Assembly: GCF_049965315.1 (NCBI RefSeq)
Contig: NZ_JBMFWL010000015.1
Span: forward strand, 1 to 40,370
Length of the DNA stretch: 40,370 nucleotides
Direction: 5' to 3'
Source of the DNA: Acidithiobacillus_B sp049965315
Lineage (GTDB): Bacteria > Pseudomonadota > Gammaproteobacteria > Acidithiobacillales > Acidithiobacillaceae
The notes beneath the pieces are model-generated. The model was not told where the DNA came from and searched no databases. It saw only the letters and a list, made by a program, of their open reading frames with translations. How positions within the stretch are numbered: position 1 is the first letter of the stretch; each line of letters opens with the position of its first letter. A program made the position numbers and the translations under genes. Of the stretch, positions 16,873 through 25,831 are shown in pieces.

Positions 16873-16920
16873 TGCATTTCCTCTATCCTAGAATAGCCAA
16901 GCCGAAAATTCATGCCCTTT

Positions 16921-16935
16921 CCCGCCCCCGGCGGG
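16921..16935 (-). other. GC-rich hairpin between pyrF and pyrE
   Basis: CCCGCC and GGCGGG form a 6-base stem around a 3-base loop, 11 bases after the pyrF stop. No T-run follows, so it is not a clear terminator; a role in mRNA processing or partial termination is possible. Confidence 0.35.
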
Positions 16936-16946
16936 CGGCCGTTTGT

Positions 16947-17654
16947 TTAGCCGCCACCGGCCGATGCCCCGTCCATCTCCGCCAGGATGTCCGCCAGCGC
17001 CTTCGCCGGATCGGCCGCAGCCGTGATGGGGCGCCCGACGACGAGGTGATCCGCGCCGGCCCGCAGGGCCTGCGCCGGGGTCAATATGCGCCGCTGGTCG
17101 TCTGCGGCGCTCTGGGCCGGCCGGATCCCCGGCGTCACCAAGAGCAGCCGCGGATGGGCTTGGCGCAGCAGGGTTGCCTCCTGCGCCGAACAGACCACGC
17201 CATCCATGCCGGCGTGGGCGGCAAGGTTGGCGAGCCTGTGTACCTGACTCAGGGGGCTGGCGAAGACGCCGATTTCCCGCAAACCCTCCCCATCCATGCT
17301 AGTGAGCACGGTCACGGCAATCAAGAGGGGATGATGGGATTCCTGATCGATGGCTTCCCGGGCGGCCGCCATCATGCGGCTCCCCCCGCTGGCGTGCAGG
17401 TTCATCATCCACACCCCCAGGCGCGCCGCGGCGCGGCTCGCCCGGGCGACGGTTTGCGGGATGTCATGGAACTTGAGATCCAGAAACACCGCAAAACCCA
17501 TGGCCTGCAGCCGCTCGACCACGACCGGACCACAGGCCGTAAAGAGCTCCTTGCCCACCTTGAGCCGGCAGCGGGTGGGGTCGAGGCGTTGCGCCAGATG
17601 GATGGCCTGGGCCGCATCGGCATAGTCCAAGGCCACGATGATCCGCGCCGTCAT
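16947..17654 (-). CDS. pyrF: Orotidine 5'-phosphate decarboxylase
   Basis: A 235-residue TIM-barrel enzyme that decarboxylates OMP to UMP. The start MTARIIVALDYADAA gives the family beginning, although the same frame stays open far upstream. The catalytic DLKFHDIP motif, the LKVGKELF substrate Lys region, VCSAQE, and the phosphate-binding VVGRPIT are all present. The ATG overlaps the lapB stop as ATGA, so translation is probably coupled. The C-terminus ends in a short Gly/Ala tail. Confidence 0.97.
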   Translation of the reverse strand: MTARIIVALDYADAAQAIHLAQRLDPTRCRLKVGKELFTACGPVVVERLQAMGFAVFLDLKFHDIPQTVARASRAAARLGVWMMNLHASGGSRMMAAAREAIDQESHHPLLIAVTVLTSMDGEGLREIGVFASPLSQVHRLANLAAHAGMDGVVCSAQEATLLRQAHPRLLLVTPGIRPAQSAADDQRRILTPAQALRAGADHLVVGRPITAAADPAKALADILAEMDGASAGGG

Positions 17655-18808
17655 AGGGATCCTGCCCCGGCAAAGGTGCCCCAGCGCCGGCAACTGGGGC
17701 AACGCCAGTAATGCTGGGGGCTCTGGTAACCACAGACCTGACAATTGAACAGCGGCGGGTTCACGGGCAATGCCCGCACGGCCTGGACCAGCGCCGGGTA
17801 AAGCAGGGGCGCCGGATCCTCCCCATCCATCTTGAGCAAGGTCTGGATGGCCGACAGCTCCGGCGCAAGCTGGATGACCGACAGCAGGAAGGCTGCGGCA
17901 GCCTGCTTGCCCTCGCCATGCAGGAGGGCGTTGGCGAGGCGGTCGACGCCCAGGGGCGAGCGGCAGAGCTGCTTTAGCCTGGCGCTGATCCGCCGGGCTT
18001 CCGGCACATCGCCGCATTGGCGCAAGGCCGCCAGCAGCAAATCCAGAACGACCAAAATGATGACTTTCGCCTCTCCTTCCAGGAGGGTTGCCCAGGTTTG
18101 CGCCGCCGCGAGCCAGCGTTGCTGGCGATAGGCGATGGCACCCGCCACCACCACCGCCCGGGGACTCGACCGATCCTCTTTGCGGGCGGCGGCGAGATAG
18201 TCGCTGGCCCGCTCCAGCTTGGCCTGGGCCAGCGCCTGCTCCGCCAGTTCGCAATACAGCATGGCGATAATGGCTTTCTGCTCAAGCTGACCGGCGGCAT
18301 GCAAACGCTCACGCACCCCGATGGCCTGCTCCCAGTCCCCTTCCAGCTCGTAGAGTTCGGCCAGCGCCGCGAGGCCCTCCAGATGCTGGGGCCGAGCTGC
18401 AAGCAGCTCGCGCAGCATGGACTCGGCCCGGTCCAGGATGCCGGCCTTCAGATAATCCTGGGCAATCTCGAAAAGAATGCTCTCCCGGACGGATGGGGAT
18501 AAGGCCTTCTGCTCAAACAGGTATTGATGCACGCGCAAGGCACGCTCCAACTCCCCGCGGCGCCGGAACAAGCGGCCGAGCGCCAGAAGGATATCCACGG
18601 TCTCCGGGTGTTGCTGAAGGGCATCGAGGAAAATTTCGATGGCTTCGTCATTGCGCTCATTGAGGAGATAGTTGAGGCCCTGGATATAAATATGGGAGAT
18701 CGCTTCGGGGTTGGCAACGGGCGCCTCCTTCGTCCCGGGAAAGACGCGCCCCAGCACGAAGCCCAGGCCAACGGCGAAGACCAGGATCAGCGCGGTGGTG
18801 ATCTCCAC
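17651..18808 (-). CDS. lapB: LapB (YciM), lipopolysaccharide assembly regulator
   Basis: A 385-residue protein with an N-terminal membrane anchor (TTALILVFAVGLGFVLGRVF, about residues 4-23), a series of tetratricopeptide repeats (about 35-340), and a C-terminal rubredoxin-like metal site CQVCGY then CPSCRRW. In E. coli LapB brings LpxC to the FtsH protease and so limits LPS synthesis. In many gammaproteobacteria lapA lies between ihfB and lapB; here only 15 bases separate them and lapA is absent. Confidence 0.95.
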   Translation of the reverse strand: MEITTALILVFAVGLGFVLGRVFPGTKEAPVANPEAISHIYIQGLNYLLNERNDEAIEIFLDALQQHPETVDILLALGRLFRRRGELERALRVHQYLFEQKALSPSVRESILFEIAQDYLKAGILDRAESMLRELLAARPQHLEGLAALAELYELEGDWEQAIGVRERLHAAGQLEQKAIIAMLYCELAEQALAQAKLERASDYLAAARKEDRSSPRAVVVAGAIAYRQQRWLAAAQTWATLLEGEAKVIILVVLDLLLAALRQCGDVPEARRISARLKQLCRSPLGVDRLANALLHGEGKQAAAAFLLSVIQLAPELSAIQTLLKMDGEDPAPLLYPALVQAVRALPVNPPLFNCQVCGYQSPQHYWRCPSCRRWGTFAGAGSL

Positions 18809-18823
18809 GTCGATGGCCTGCGC

Positions 18824-19135
18824 CTAGGATCCCGTGGCGCCCTGCAAGCCGTCGCCAGCCCAATCCACCTGTTCGCGCAGTTCCTTGCCCGCCTTGAAAT
18901 GCGGTACCCGCTTCTCCGGAACCATGACCGGTTCCCCCGTCTTGGGGTTGCGCCCCAGTTTGGCCGGACGAACGTGCATGGAAAAACTGCCAAAGCCCCG
19001 AATCTCGATACGTTCATCATCGGCGAGGGCGTCACTGAGGTATTCCAGAATCAAACGCGTGGCCATTTCCACATCGCGGCTACTCAATTGCGGATATTCT
19101 AAACAGATATTTTTGATTAATTCGGATTTAGTCAT
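18824..19135 (-). CDS. ihfB: Integration host factor subunit beta
   Basis: A 103-residue HU/IHF-family protein. MTKSELIKNI, LEYLSDALADDERIEIRGFGSFS and AKLGRNPKTGEPV followed by VPHFKAGKELREQV match IHF-beta; the DNA-intercalating Pro sits in GRNPKTG. IHF bends specific DNA sites as an alpha/beta pair; the alpha subunit is not in this window. The ihfB gene lies in its common place downstream of rpsA, with sppA inserted between. Confidence 0.95.
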   Translation of the reverse strand: MTKSELIKNICLEYPQLSSRDVEMATRLILEYLSDALADDERIEIRGFGSFSMHVRPAKLGRNPKTGEPVMVPEKRVPHFKAGKELREQVDWAGDGLQGATGS

Positions 19136-19168
19136 GACTCTTGTCTTTGTAAAGGGGTTTTATCGCGA

Positions 19169-20041
19169 TCAGAACAGATAAAAGCGGGCGGTGGATTGCG
19201 CCAGCAGATCGGCGATTGCCGAACCGGCGGCAGCGGAAAACCAGCCACTCCAGGTATTCTCGCCATGCACCGCCCGGACCGGCGTGTCCTTGGGCAACTT
19301 CAGTTGCGCCAGCAACCACTTCGTTGCCGCATGCTCACCACCGATGGCATCCACCAGCCCCAGCTTTTGCGCCTCCAGGCCCGTGTAGACCTGGCCGGTG
19401 GCCAGCGCGTCGACCTTTGCCGGAGGAATATGGCGATCATCGGCCACAAGCTGGACGAACTGGTCGCGGATATTCATGACGATCCCCTGGAGATACTTCC
19501 TGTCGGCTGCCGACATGCTGCTGAAGGGCGAACCGGCATCTTTCAGCGGCCCGGAAACGATGGCATTGCCCTGAATCCCGATCTTGTCCATCAAGCCCGA
19601 TAAACTGAAAGTTTGCAGAATGACCCCGATGGACCCCGTAGCCGTGGCGCCATAGGCAAAAATCCGCGAGCCCGCGCAGGCAATCAGATACCCTCCGGAT
19701 GCGGCCAGGGACTGCATGGATACCGCAACCGGCTTCTTCCTGGCAATGCGCGCAACGAGGTCGTGTATCTCCCAGGAAGGGACCACCGCCCCGCCGGGAG
19801 AATTGATGACCAGCAACAAGCCCTTGGCCTGGGGATTTTCTGCGACGCGACGCAGGGCCTCCATGGTCTTTTTCGCGTCGAAAATCGGGCCATCGATGCG
19901 GACTTCTGCAATGAAGGCCTGCCCGTTACCCAGGGAAGAATAGCCGGGCAAGCTATGTATGGCCCCCACGGCGCCGGCCAACAACAGGAAGAAGAGCACC
20001 GCCAGCAGGAAAACCCGTGAACCTTTACCTTCCGATGCCAT
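19169..20041 (-). CDS. sppA: Signal peptide peptidase SppA (short form)
   Basis: A 290-residue inner-membrane serine protease of the ClpP-like S49 family. An N-terminal membrane span (VFLLAVLFFLLLAGAVGA, about residues 9-26) is followed by the protease domain with the nucleophile Ser in SLAASGGYLIAC and the catalytic Lys expected in the FSLSGLMDKIGI segment. It has half the length of the duplicated E. coli SppA, as is common. It degrades cleaved signal peptides in the membrane. It sits between rpsA (58 bases) and ihfB (33 bases). Confidence 0.93.
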   Translation of the reverse strand: MASEGKGSRVFLLAVLFFLLLAGAVGAIHSLPGYSSLGNGQAFIAEVRIDGPIFDAKKTMEALRRVAENPQAKGLLLVINSPGGAVVPSWEIHDLVARIARKKPVAVSMQSLAASGGYLIACAGSRIFAYGATATGSIGVILQTFSLSGLMDKIGIQGNAIVSGPLKDAGSPFSSMSAADRKYLQGIVMNIRDQFVQLVADDRHIPPAKVDALATGQVYTGLEAQKLGLVDAIGGEHAATKWLLAQLKLPKDTPVRAVHGENTWSGWFSAAAGSAIADLLAQSTARFYLF

Positions 20042-20099
20042 GCTCTACCCCTATGTCGTCAGCGCCCTGCCTGGACAGGATGGCCATGCCGCGAAGCAA

Positions 20100-21797
20100 T
20101 CAGCCCTCTTCTTCCTGCTTGCGCTTGAGCTGTTCCTTGATGAGGTCACCCAGGCTGGTGGTGCCGGTTGCCGCGCTGCGGGCATACTGCTGAACCATGC
20201 TTTCCTGCTCTTCATGGCTCTCGCGTGCCTTGGTGGTCAGGGTCAGGGTGCGGTTTTTGCGGTCCACCACGGCAATCCCGACTTCCACCTTGTCGCCCAC
20301 CCGCAGGCTTTGCCCACGGCCGATCTCGCGCTGGGGCAGGAAGCCCTCGACACCCTCGACCAGACGGATTTCCGCGCCGCGGCCATCCACGCTCAGCACT
20401 TCGCCTTCCACCAGACTGCCCTTCTCATTGGCCATGACGAACTGAATGAAGGGATCGGTCTCCATCTGCTTGATGCCCAGGCTGATGCGTTCCCGTTCGG
20501 GATCGATGCTCAGGACCACGGCCTCCACGGTGTCGCCCTTCTTGAAATCGCGCACGGCTTCTTCACCGGGACGATCCCAGGCCAGGTCGGAGAGGTGGAT
20601 GAGGCCGTCGATGCCGCCATCCAGGCCGACGAAGACGCCAAAGTCGGTGATGCTCTTGATCTGCCCGGAAACCCGGTCGCCCTTCTGGAAGTTCTGGGCG
20701 AACTCGTCCCAGGGATTGGGCTGGCATTGCTTGATGCCCAGGGAGATGCGGCGCCGCTCTTCGTCGATATCCAGGATCATCACTTCCAGCTCCTGGCCGA
20801 CATGCAGGGCCTTGGCGGGATTGACGTTCTTGTTGGTCCAGTCGATTTCCGAGACATGGACGAGGCCTTCCACGCCCTCCTCCACTTCGACGAAGGCGCC
20901 ATAATCGGTGACATTGGTGACCTTGCCGAAAATCCGCGAGCCCTCGGGGTAGCGCCGGGCGATGTCGCGCCACGGATCTTCGCCCAGTTGCTTCATGCCC
21001 AGGGAGATGCGGCCGCGCTCGCGGTCGAACTTGAGGACGATGACGCGGACTTCCTCGCCGACGGTGACCACTTCGCTGGGGTGCTTGACCCGGCGCCAGC
21101 CCATGTCGGTGATATGGAGCAGGCCGTCGATGCCGCCCAGATCGATGAAGGCGCCGTAGTCGGTGAGGTTCTTGACGGCGCCCTGGAGAATGGCGCCCTC
21201 CTGAATGCTTTCCAGCAAGGCCCCGCGCTCGGCGCTCTGCTCCTGCTCGACGACGGCGCGGCGGGAAACCACCACGTTGTTGCGCTTGCGGTCCAGCTTG
21301 ATGATCTTGAATTCGAGGTCCTTGCCTTCGAGATAGGCCACGTCCCGCACGGGCCGCACATCCACCAGGGAACCGGGGAGGAAGGCGCGCACGCCGTCAA
21401 TGCTGGCGGTGAAGCCGCCCTTGACCTTGCCGGTGAGGAAACCATGGACCACCGCGTTGTCGTTGAAGGCCTTTTCCAGATCCACCCAGGTCTTGGCGCG
21501 GCGGGCCTTTTCCCGGGACAGGCGCGTTTCGCCCATGCCGTCTTCCACGAGCTCCAGACAGACCTCCACCTGGTCACCGACCTTGACCTCGATTTCGCCT
21601 TCGGCATTGCGGAACTGTTCCGACGGGATGGGTCCTTCGGACTTGAGGCCGACGTCGACCATGACGAAATCGTCATCGACGCGGGTCACCAGACCGGTCA
21701 GGAGTTCTCCGGGCTTGAGCCCCTGGGTGCTCTGGCTTTGTTCAAAAAGTTCGGCAAAACTGGGTTCGATCTGGGTGTCCGCGCTAAGGGTGGTCAT
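20100..21797 (-). CDS. rpsA: 30S ribosomal protein S1
   Basis: A 565-residue protein built of six S1 (OB-fold) repeats, visible as recurring G(E/D)(R/K)V, TDFGVFV/TDYGAFVEV, GLIHLSDL/GLVHVSEI and RISLGIKQ elements. S1 binds mRNA leaders and brings them to the 30S subunit. The frame extends to a GTG at 21833, but MTTLSADTQ at 21797, leading into SFAELFEQS, is the family start. No strong Shine-Dalgarno precedes it, as in many rpsA genes. The 81 bases between cmk and rpsA may hold a self-regulatory leader. Confidence 0.97.
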   Translation of the reverse strand: MTTLSADTQIEPSFAELFEQSQSTQGLKPGELLTGLVTRVDDDFVMVDVGLKSEGPIPSEQFRNAEGEIEVKVGDQVEVCLELVEDGMGETRLSREKARRAKTWVDLEKAFNDNAVVHGFLTGKVKGGFTASIDGVRAFLPGSLVDVRPVRDVAYLEGKDLEFKIIKLDRKRNNVVVSRRAVVEQEQSAERGALLESIQEGAILQGAVKNLTDYGAFIDLGGIDGLLHITDMGWRRVKHPSEVVTVGEEVRVIVLKFDRERGRISLGMKQLGEDPWRDIARRYPEGSRIFGKVTNVTDYGAFVEVEEGVEGLVHVSEIDWTNKNVNPAKALHVGQELEVMILDIDEERRRISLGIKQCQPNPWDEFAQNFQKGDRVSGQIKSITDFGVFVGLDGGIDGLIHLSDLAWDRPGEEAVRDFKKGDTVEAVVLSIDPERERISLGIKQMETDPFIQFVMANEKGSLVEGEVLSVDGRGAEIRLVEGVEGFLPQREIGRGQSLRVGDKVEVGIAVVDRKNRTLTLTTKARESHEEQESMVQQYARSAATGTTSLGDLIKEQLKRKQEEEG

Positions 21798-21878
21798 AAA
21801 ATTCAATAGGCCTCGTTTACCTGGGATCGCCACGCTGGGCGCCCATCGTCTGGGTTGGTGATGCCAAAATTGGCGACT

Positions 21879-22562
21879 TCAATTTTCCTCGAAGGTGGCT
21901 TTGATCCACCCGTTGAGGACGCTAAGGGTCTCGGAAACAGATTGTCCACTGGTATCAAGGACACGCGCGTCCGCCGCCGGCTGCAAGGGGGCGACGCTGC
22001 GCTGCCGATCGCGTTCATCACGAGCGGCTATCTCCGTCTTTACGGCGCTGAGACTAGCATTTACGCCCTGTTCATTCAACTGCTTAAGCCGCCTTTTCGC
22101 GCGTTCCTCCACACTGGCGGTGAGAAAGACCTTGAGGGGCGCGTCGGGGAACACCACGGTGCCCATGTCCCGGCCGTCGGCAACGAGGCCCGGCGCGGCG
22201 CGAAAGGCCCGCTGGCGCTCCAGAAGGGCGGCCCGCACGGCGGGATGCACCGCCAGGCGGGAGGCCATTTCACCGATTTCCGGCTGGCGGATGGCCTCGT
22301 CAATGGGCTCTCCGGCGAGGAGGACGCGGGTCTGTCCGGCGTCGTCCTGGAAATGCAGCGGCAATGTCCGCGCCATGTCCGCCAGGGCAGGGACATCCTG
22401 GTCCGCTACCCCTTGCGCCCGGGCCGCGTAGGCGAGGGCCCGGTAGATGGCCCCGCTATCCAGGAGGTGCCAGCCCAGGGACTGGGCGAGCAAGCGGCCC
22501 AGGGTGCCCTTGCCGACGCCTCCCGGACCATCCAGGGTAATGACGGGAATGGCGGCCCTCAT
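21879..22562 (-). CDS. cmk: Cytidylate kinase
   Basis: A 227-residue nucleoside monophosphate kinase. The P-loop is GPGGVGKGTLGR (usually GPSGVGKGT), followed by LLDSGAIYRALA, VADGRDMGTVVFPDAPLKVFL and a LID-type arginine region RDERDRQRSVAPL. It phosphorylates CMP and dCMP. The start overlaps the aroA stop by four bases (ATGA), so it is translationally coupled, in the common aroA-cmk-rpsA order. Confidence 0.97.
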   Translation of the reverse strand: MRAAIPVITLDGPGGVGKGTLGRLLAQSLGWHLLDSGAIYRALAYAARAQGVADQDVPALADMARTLPLHFQDDAGQTRVLLAGEPIDEAIRQPEIGEMASRLAVHPAVRAALLERQRAFRAAPGLVADGRDMGTVVFPDAPLKVFLTASVEERAKRRLKQLNEQGVNASLSAVKTEIAARDERDRQRSVAPLQPAADARVLDTSGQSVSETLSVLNGWIKATFEEN

Positions 22563-23866
22563 GCCTCCAGCACCTCCAAGGCGAGCCCTGCTTCCCGGGC
22601 CAGACGGGGAAAATCGGGAAAGGAGGTGGCGACGTTGGCGCAGTCCTCGATGCGGATGGGCTGGCTGGCCGCCAGGCCGGCCATGGCAAAGGCCATGGCG
22701 ACGCGGTGATCGCCGTGGCTGGCGATGCTGCCTCCCCCCAGGGGGCCGCCGCGAATGCGGGCGCCTGCGGGATACTCGGCGACCTCCACGCCCAGGGCCT
22801 TGAGCCCCGCCGCCATGACCGCGAGGCGATCGCTTTCCTTGACCCGCAACTCTGCGGCGCCGTCGATGACGGTTTCCCCCGCGGCGCAGGCGGCGGCGAT
22901 AAAGATGGCCGGAAATTCGTCAATGGCCAGCGGTACCAGGTGGCGGGGAATGCGGATCCCCTGCAAGGGGGCGGAGCGCACCCGGATGTCGGCGACGGGC
23001 TCGCCGCCTACCTCGCGCAGGTTGCCAAGATCGATGCGGGCGCCCATCCGCGTGAGGATCTCGATGACCCCGGTGCGGGTGGGGTTGATGCCGACGCCTT
23101 CCAGGCAGAGGTCGGAACCAGGCGCGATGCTCGCCCCGAGGAGGAAAAATGCTGCCGAGGAGATGTCGGCAGGCACCACCAGGTTCTGACCCCGCAGGCG
23201 GCCGCCGCCGCGCAGACAGGCCTGAGGCCCGTGGCGGCGGAGCGCGTAGCCGAAACCGGCCAGCATCCGCTCGCTGTGGTCGCGGGTGGGGGCGGGCTCC
23301 GTCACGCAGCTTTCCCCTTCGGCATAGAGGCCGGCCAGCAGGATGGCGGACTTGACCTGGGCGCTGGCCATGGGCATGGCGTAGTGAATCCCCCGCAGGC
23401 GCGCACCGTTGATGTGCAAGGGCGCACGGCCGTCCGCGGCGCTGATTTGCGCGCCCATGGCGGTCAGGGGGGTGAGGATGCGGCCCATGGGGCGCTGCTG
23501 CAGGCTGGCATCGCCCACGAGGGTGCTGGCGAAGGATTGACCCGCGAGAACGCCGGCCAGCAGGCGCATGGCGGTCCCGGAATTGCCGCAATCGAGAGGG
23601 GCCGGGGGTTGCCGGAGTCCATGCAGGCCTACCCCATGAATGCGCAGGCGGCCTCCCTGAGGCCCTTCCATGGTCACACCCATGGCGCGGAAGGCGGCGA
23701 CGGTGGCCAGCACGTCGGCCCCTTCCAGAAGGCCCTCGACCTCGGTGACCCCTTCGGCCAGGGCGCCGAGAATGACGGCGCGATGGGAGATGGATTTGTC
23801 GCCGGGCACGCGCAGGCGACCGGAGAGCCGGCCGCCTGGAGCAATATGATAAACGGAGTTCGGCAT
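22559..23866 (-). CDS. aroA: 3-phosphoshikimate 1-carboxyvinyltransferase (EPSP synthase)
   Basis: A 435-residue enzyme joining shikimate-3-phosphate and phosphoenolpyruvate in the chorismate pathway. Visible signatures are GDKSISHRAVILGALAEG, LDCGNSGTAMRLLAG, and LRVKESDRLAVMAAGL near the C-terminus. The order of the two inside-out barrel domains is normal and the length is typical. It starts 2 bases after tyrA ends and overlaps cmk by 4 bases. Confidence 0.97.
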   Translation of the reverse strand: MPNSVYHIAPGGRLSGRLRVPGDKSISHRAVILGALAEGVTEVEGLLEGADVLATVAAFRAMGVTMEGPQGGRLRIHGVGLHGLRQPPAPLDCGNSGTAMRLLAGVLAGQSFASTLVGDASLQQRPMGRILTPLTAMGAQISAADGRAPLHINGARLRGIHYAMPMASAQVKSAILLAGLYAEGESCVTEPAPTRDHSERMLAGFGYALRRHGPQACLRGGGRLRGQNLVVPADISSAAFFLLGASIAPGSDLCLEGVGINPTRTGVIEILTRMGARIDLGNLREVGGEPVADIRVRSAPLQGIRIPRHLVPLAIDEFPAIFIAAACAAGETVIDGAAELRVKESDRLAVMAAGLKALGVEVAEYPAGARIRGGPLGGGSIASHGDHRVAMAFAMAGLAASQPIRIEDCANVATSFPDFPRLAREAGLALEVLEA

Positions 23867-23868
23867 GC

Positions 23869-24810
23869 TTAGCTTTTGGGTAGCGGGGGGAATTGAAACT
23901 GCGCCCGCGCCGCCTGCCCCTGGACCAGAATGCCCTGCAGGATGGACGGATCCTCATCCATCAGGGCATGGTCCAGGTCCTCCAGAACGGCGCGGAAACG
24001 GCTCAGGTCGGCGTGCAGATGATGACGGTTTTCCTGGAGGATCTCCCGCCAAAGGGCAGGATCCGATGCGGCAATCCGGCTGAAGTCGCGCAGGCCGCCG
24101 CCACCCAGGGATTGTAGCGCGGCCGGATCCGATTTCCCCAGGAAGGCCATGTAGGCATAGGCCAGCAGGTGGGGCAGATGGCTAGTCTTGGCGAGGCGGG
24201 CATCATGTTCTTGCGGCGACATCTCCAGGACTTCGCAACCCAGAGCCGACCAGAACCGGCGCAGGACGGCGAGTGTCTGATCATCCCCTTTGTCCAGTGG
24301 GGTCAGGACGCAGCGCGCGCCGCGGAACAAGGTGGCCTTGGCCGCCTGAAAGCCCTGTTGCTCCGAGCCCACGAGGGGGTGGGAGCCCACGTAGCGGTGG
24401 CCGAACAACGCCTTGCCCAGGGCGGCGATCTCCCCCTTGACGCTGGCGATTTCGGTGACCATGGTCCGGGGCGGCAAGTCCTTGCCCAGCGCTCGGAAGA
24501 TTGCCGGGATCGTCTGGGGCGGCGTGGCCACGAGGACGAGGTCGGCGCCGTCCACGGCGGGGCCCAACCGGGAGAAGCACGCATCCACCAATTTGGATCT
24601 TCGCGATTTCTGACCGGGACGTTTTTCCGTATAGGTCGCCTTCCGGACTGCCCCACCTTCGCCAGCGGACTGGTTCACTACGTGGATGCGCCCCGCAAAA
24701 CCCCCGACCGTGCGCAGGGCCTTGGCCACGGATCCCCCCATGAGGCCCGGACCAATGATGACGATCCGGGCTGCGGGGGAGGCAAGGACGGCGGGCAGGG
24801 CCTCGGACAT
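23869..24810 (-). CDS. tyrA: Prephenate dehydrogenase with an unusual basic insertion
   Basis: A 313-residue enzyme converting prephenate (or arogenate) to 4-hydroxyphenylpyruvate (or tyrosine). The nucleotide-binding loop IVIIGPGLMGGSVAKALR, the VGSHPLVGSEQQGF active-site motif and the helical C-terminal dimer domain are intact. After the second strand (HVVN, residue 46) the usual acidic residue is absent, and a stretch of about 28 residues (46-73) rich in Lys/Arg replaces a normally shorter loop; its codons are unusually A/T-ending. The frame extends to 24858, but the Met at 24810, four bases after the aroF stop, is the likely start. Confidence 0.92.
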   Translation of the reverse strand: MSEALPAVLASPAARIVIIGPGLMGGSVAKALRTVGGFAGRIHVVNQSAGEGGAVRKATYTEKRPGQKSRRSKLVDACFSRLGPAVDGADLVLVATPPQTIPAIFRALGKDLPPRTMVTEIASVKGEIAALGKALFGHRYVGSHPLVGSEQQGFQAAKATLFRGARCVLTPLDKGDDQTLAVLRRFWSALGCEVLEMSPQEHDARLAKTSHLPHLLAYAYMAFLGKSDPAALQSLGGGGLRDFSRIAASDPALWREILQENRHHLHADLSRFRAVLEDLDHALMDEDPSILQGILVQGQAARAQFQFPPLPKS

Positions 24811-24814
24811 GGGC

Positions 24815-25831
24815 TTAGAGCTCGCGGCCGATGGCCTCGGCGACCTTGCGCAAATCACCCATGAGGGTACCCAGTTGCGCCGGGCTCAAGGCCTGGTCGG
24901 CATCGCACCAGGCCTCTTCGGGGCAGGGATGGGTCTCCACCAGCAGGCCGTCGGCCCCGGCCGCGATGGCGGCGCGGGCCAGATGGGGGACCAGCCAGGC
25001 CTTGCCGCCGGCGTGGCTGGGATCGACGATGATGGGCAGGTGGGTCTCGCGTTTCATGACCGGAATGGCGGTGACATCCAGGACGTTGCGGTAGGCCGTC
25101 TCGAAGGTGCGGATCCCGCGCTCGGCAAAGATGATCCGGTGGTTGCCGTGGGCCGCGATGTATTCGGCGGCCATGAGCCATTCCTTGATGGTGGCGCTCA
25201 TGCCCCGCTTGAGGATGACCGGGACATCGAGACGGCCGACTTCCTTGAGGAGGTCGAAGTTCTGCATGTTGCGGGTGCCGATCTGGATGATGTCGACGCC
25301 CTTTTCCAGAAAGAGATCGATCTTGCGCACGTCCATGAGCTCGGTGACGATGGGCAGATCGTAGGCATCGGCGGCGTCGCGAAAATAGTCCAGACCCTCA
25401 TCGCCGACCCCCTGGAAGGTGTAGGGACTGGTGCGCGGCTTGAAGGCGCCGCCGCGCATCAGGCGGCATCCGGCCTCCTTCACCCCGGCCGCGGCGGCCC
25501 GCATCTGCTCCGGCGTTTCCACCGAGCAGGGGCCGGCGATGACCTGAATCTGCCGGCCGCCGAAGGGGATCCCCCGCACCTGGACGACGGTGTCCGTGGC
25601 CTTGAATTCGCGGCTGACGAGCTTGTAGGGTTTGAGGATGGGCATGACCTGCTCCACGGCGGGCAGGGATTCGAGGGCGCCCTCGGCGAGGAGCCGCTCG
25701 TCACCCAGCACGCCCACCACGGTGCGCTCGGAGCCCGTGCTGACCATGGGTTGCAGACCCAGTTGACGAATGCGATCCAGCACGTGCTCCAATTGCTCGG
25801 AAGTGGCTTGGGGTTTGATGATGACGATCAT
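24815..25831 (-). CDS. aroF: 3-deoxy-7-phosphoheptulonate synthase, type I-beta
   Basis: A 338-residue DAHP synthase, first enzyme of the shikimate pathway. Residues about 1-70 form a ferredoxin/ACT-like regulatory domain (MIVIIKPQATSEQLEHV), known in this subfamily to bind Tyr or Phe. The barrel follows, with VIAGPCSVET, GGAFKPRTSPYTFQG, IGTRNMQN and IVDPSHAGG. It is closer to the Thermotoga/Bacillus form than to E. coli AroFGH. The start overlaps the hisC stop by four bases. The gene symbol is by convention only. Confidence 0.95.
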   Translation of the reverse strand: MIVIIKPQATSEQLEHVLDRIRQLGLQPMVSTGSERTVVGVLGDERLLAEGALESLPAVEQVMPILKPYKLVSREFKATDTVVQVRGIPFGGRQIQVIAGPCSVETPEQMRAAAAGVKEAGCRLMRGGAFKPRTSPYTFQGVGDEGLDYFRDAADAYDLPIVTELMDVRKIDLFLEKGVDIIQIGTRNMQNFDLLKEVGRLDVPVILKRGMSATIKEWLMAAEYIAAHGNHRIIFAERGIRTFETAYRNVLDVTAIPVMKRETHLPIIVDPSHAGGKAWLVPHLARAAIAAGADGLLVETHPCPEEAWCDADQALSPAQLGTLMGDLRKVAEAIGREL

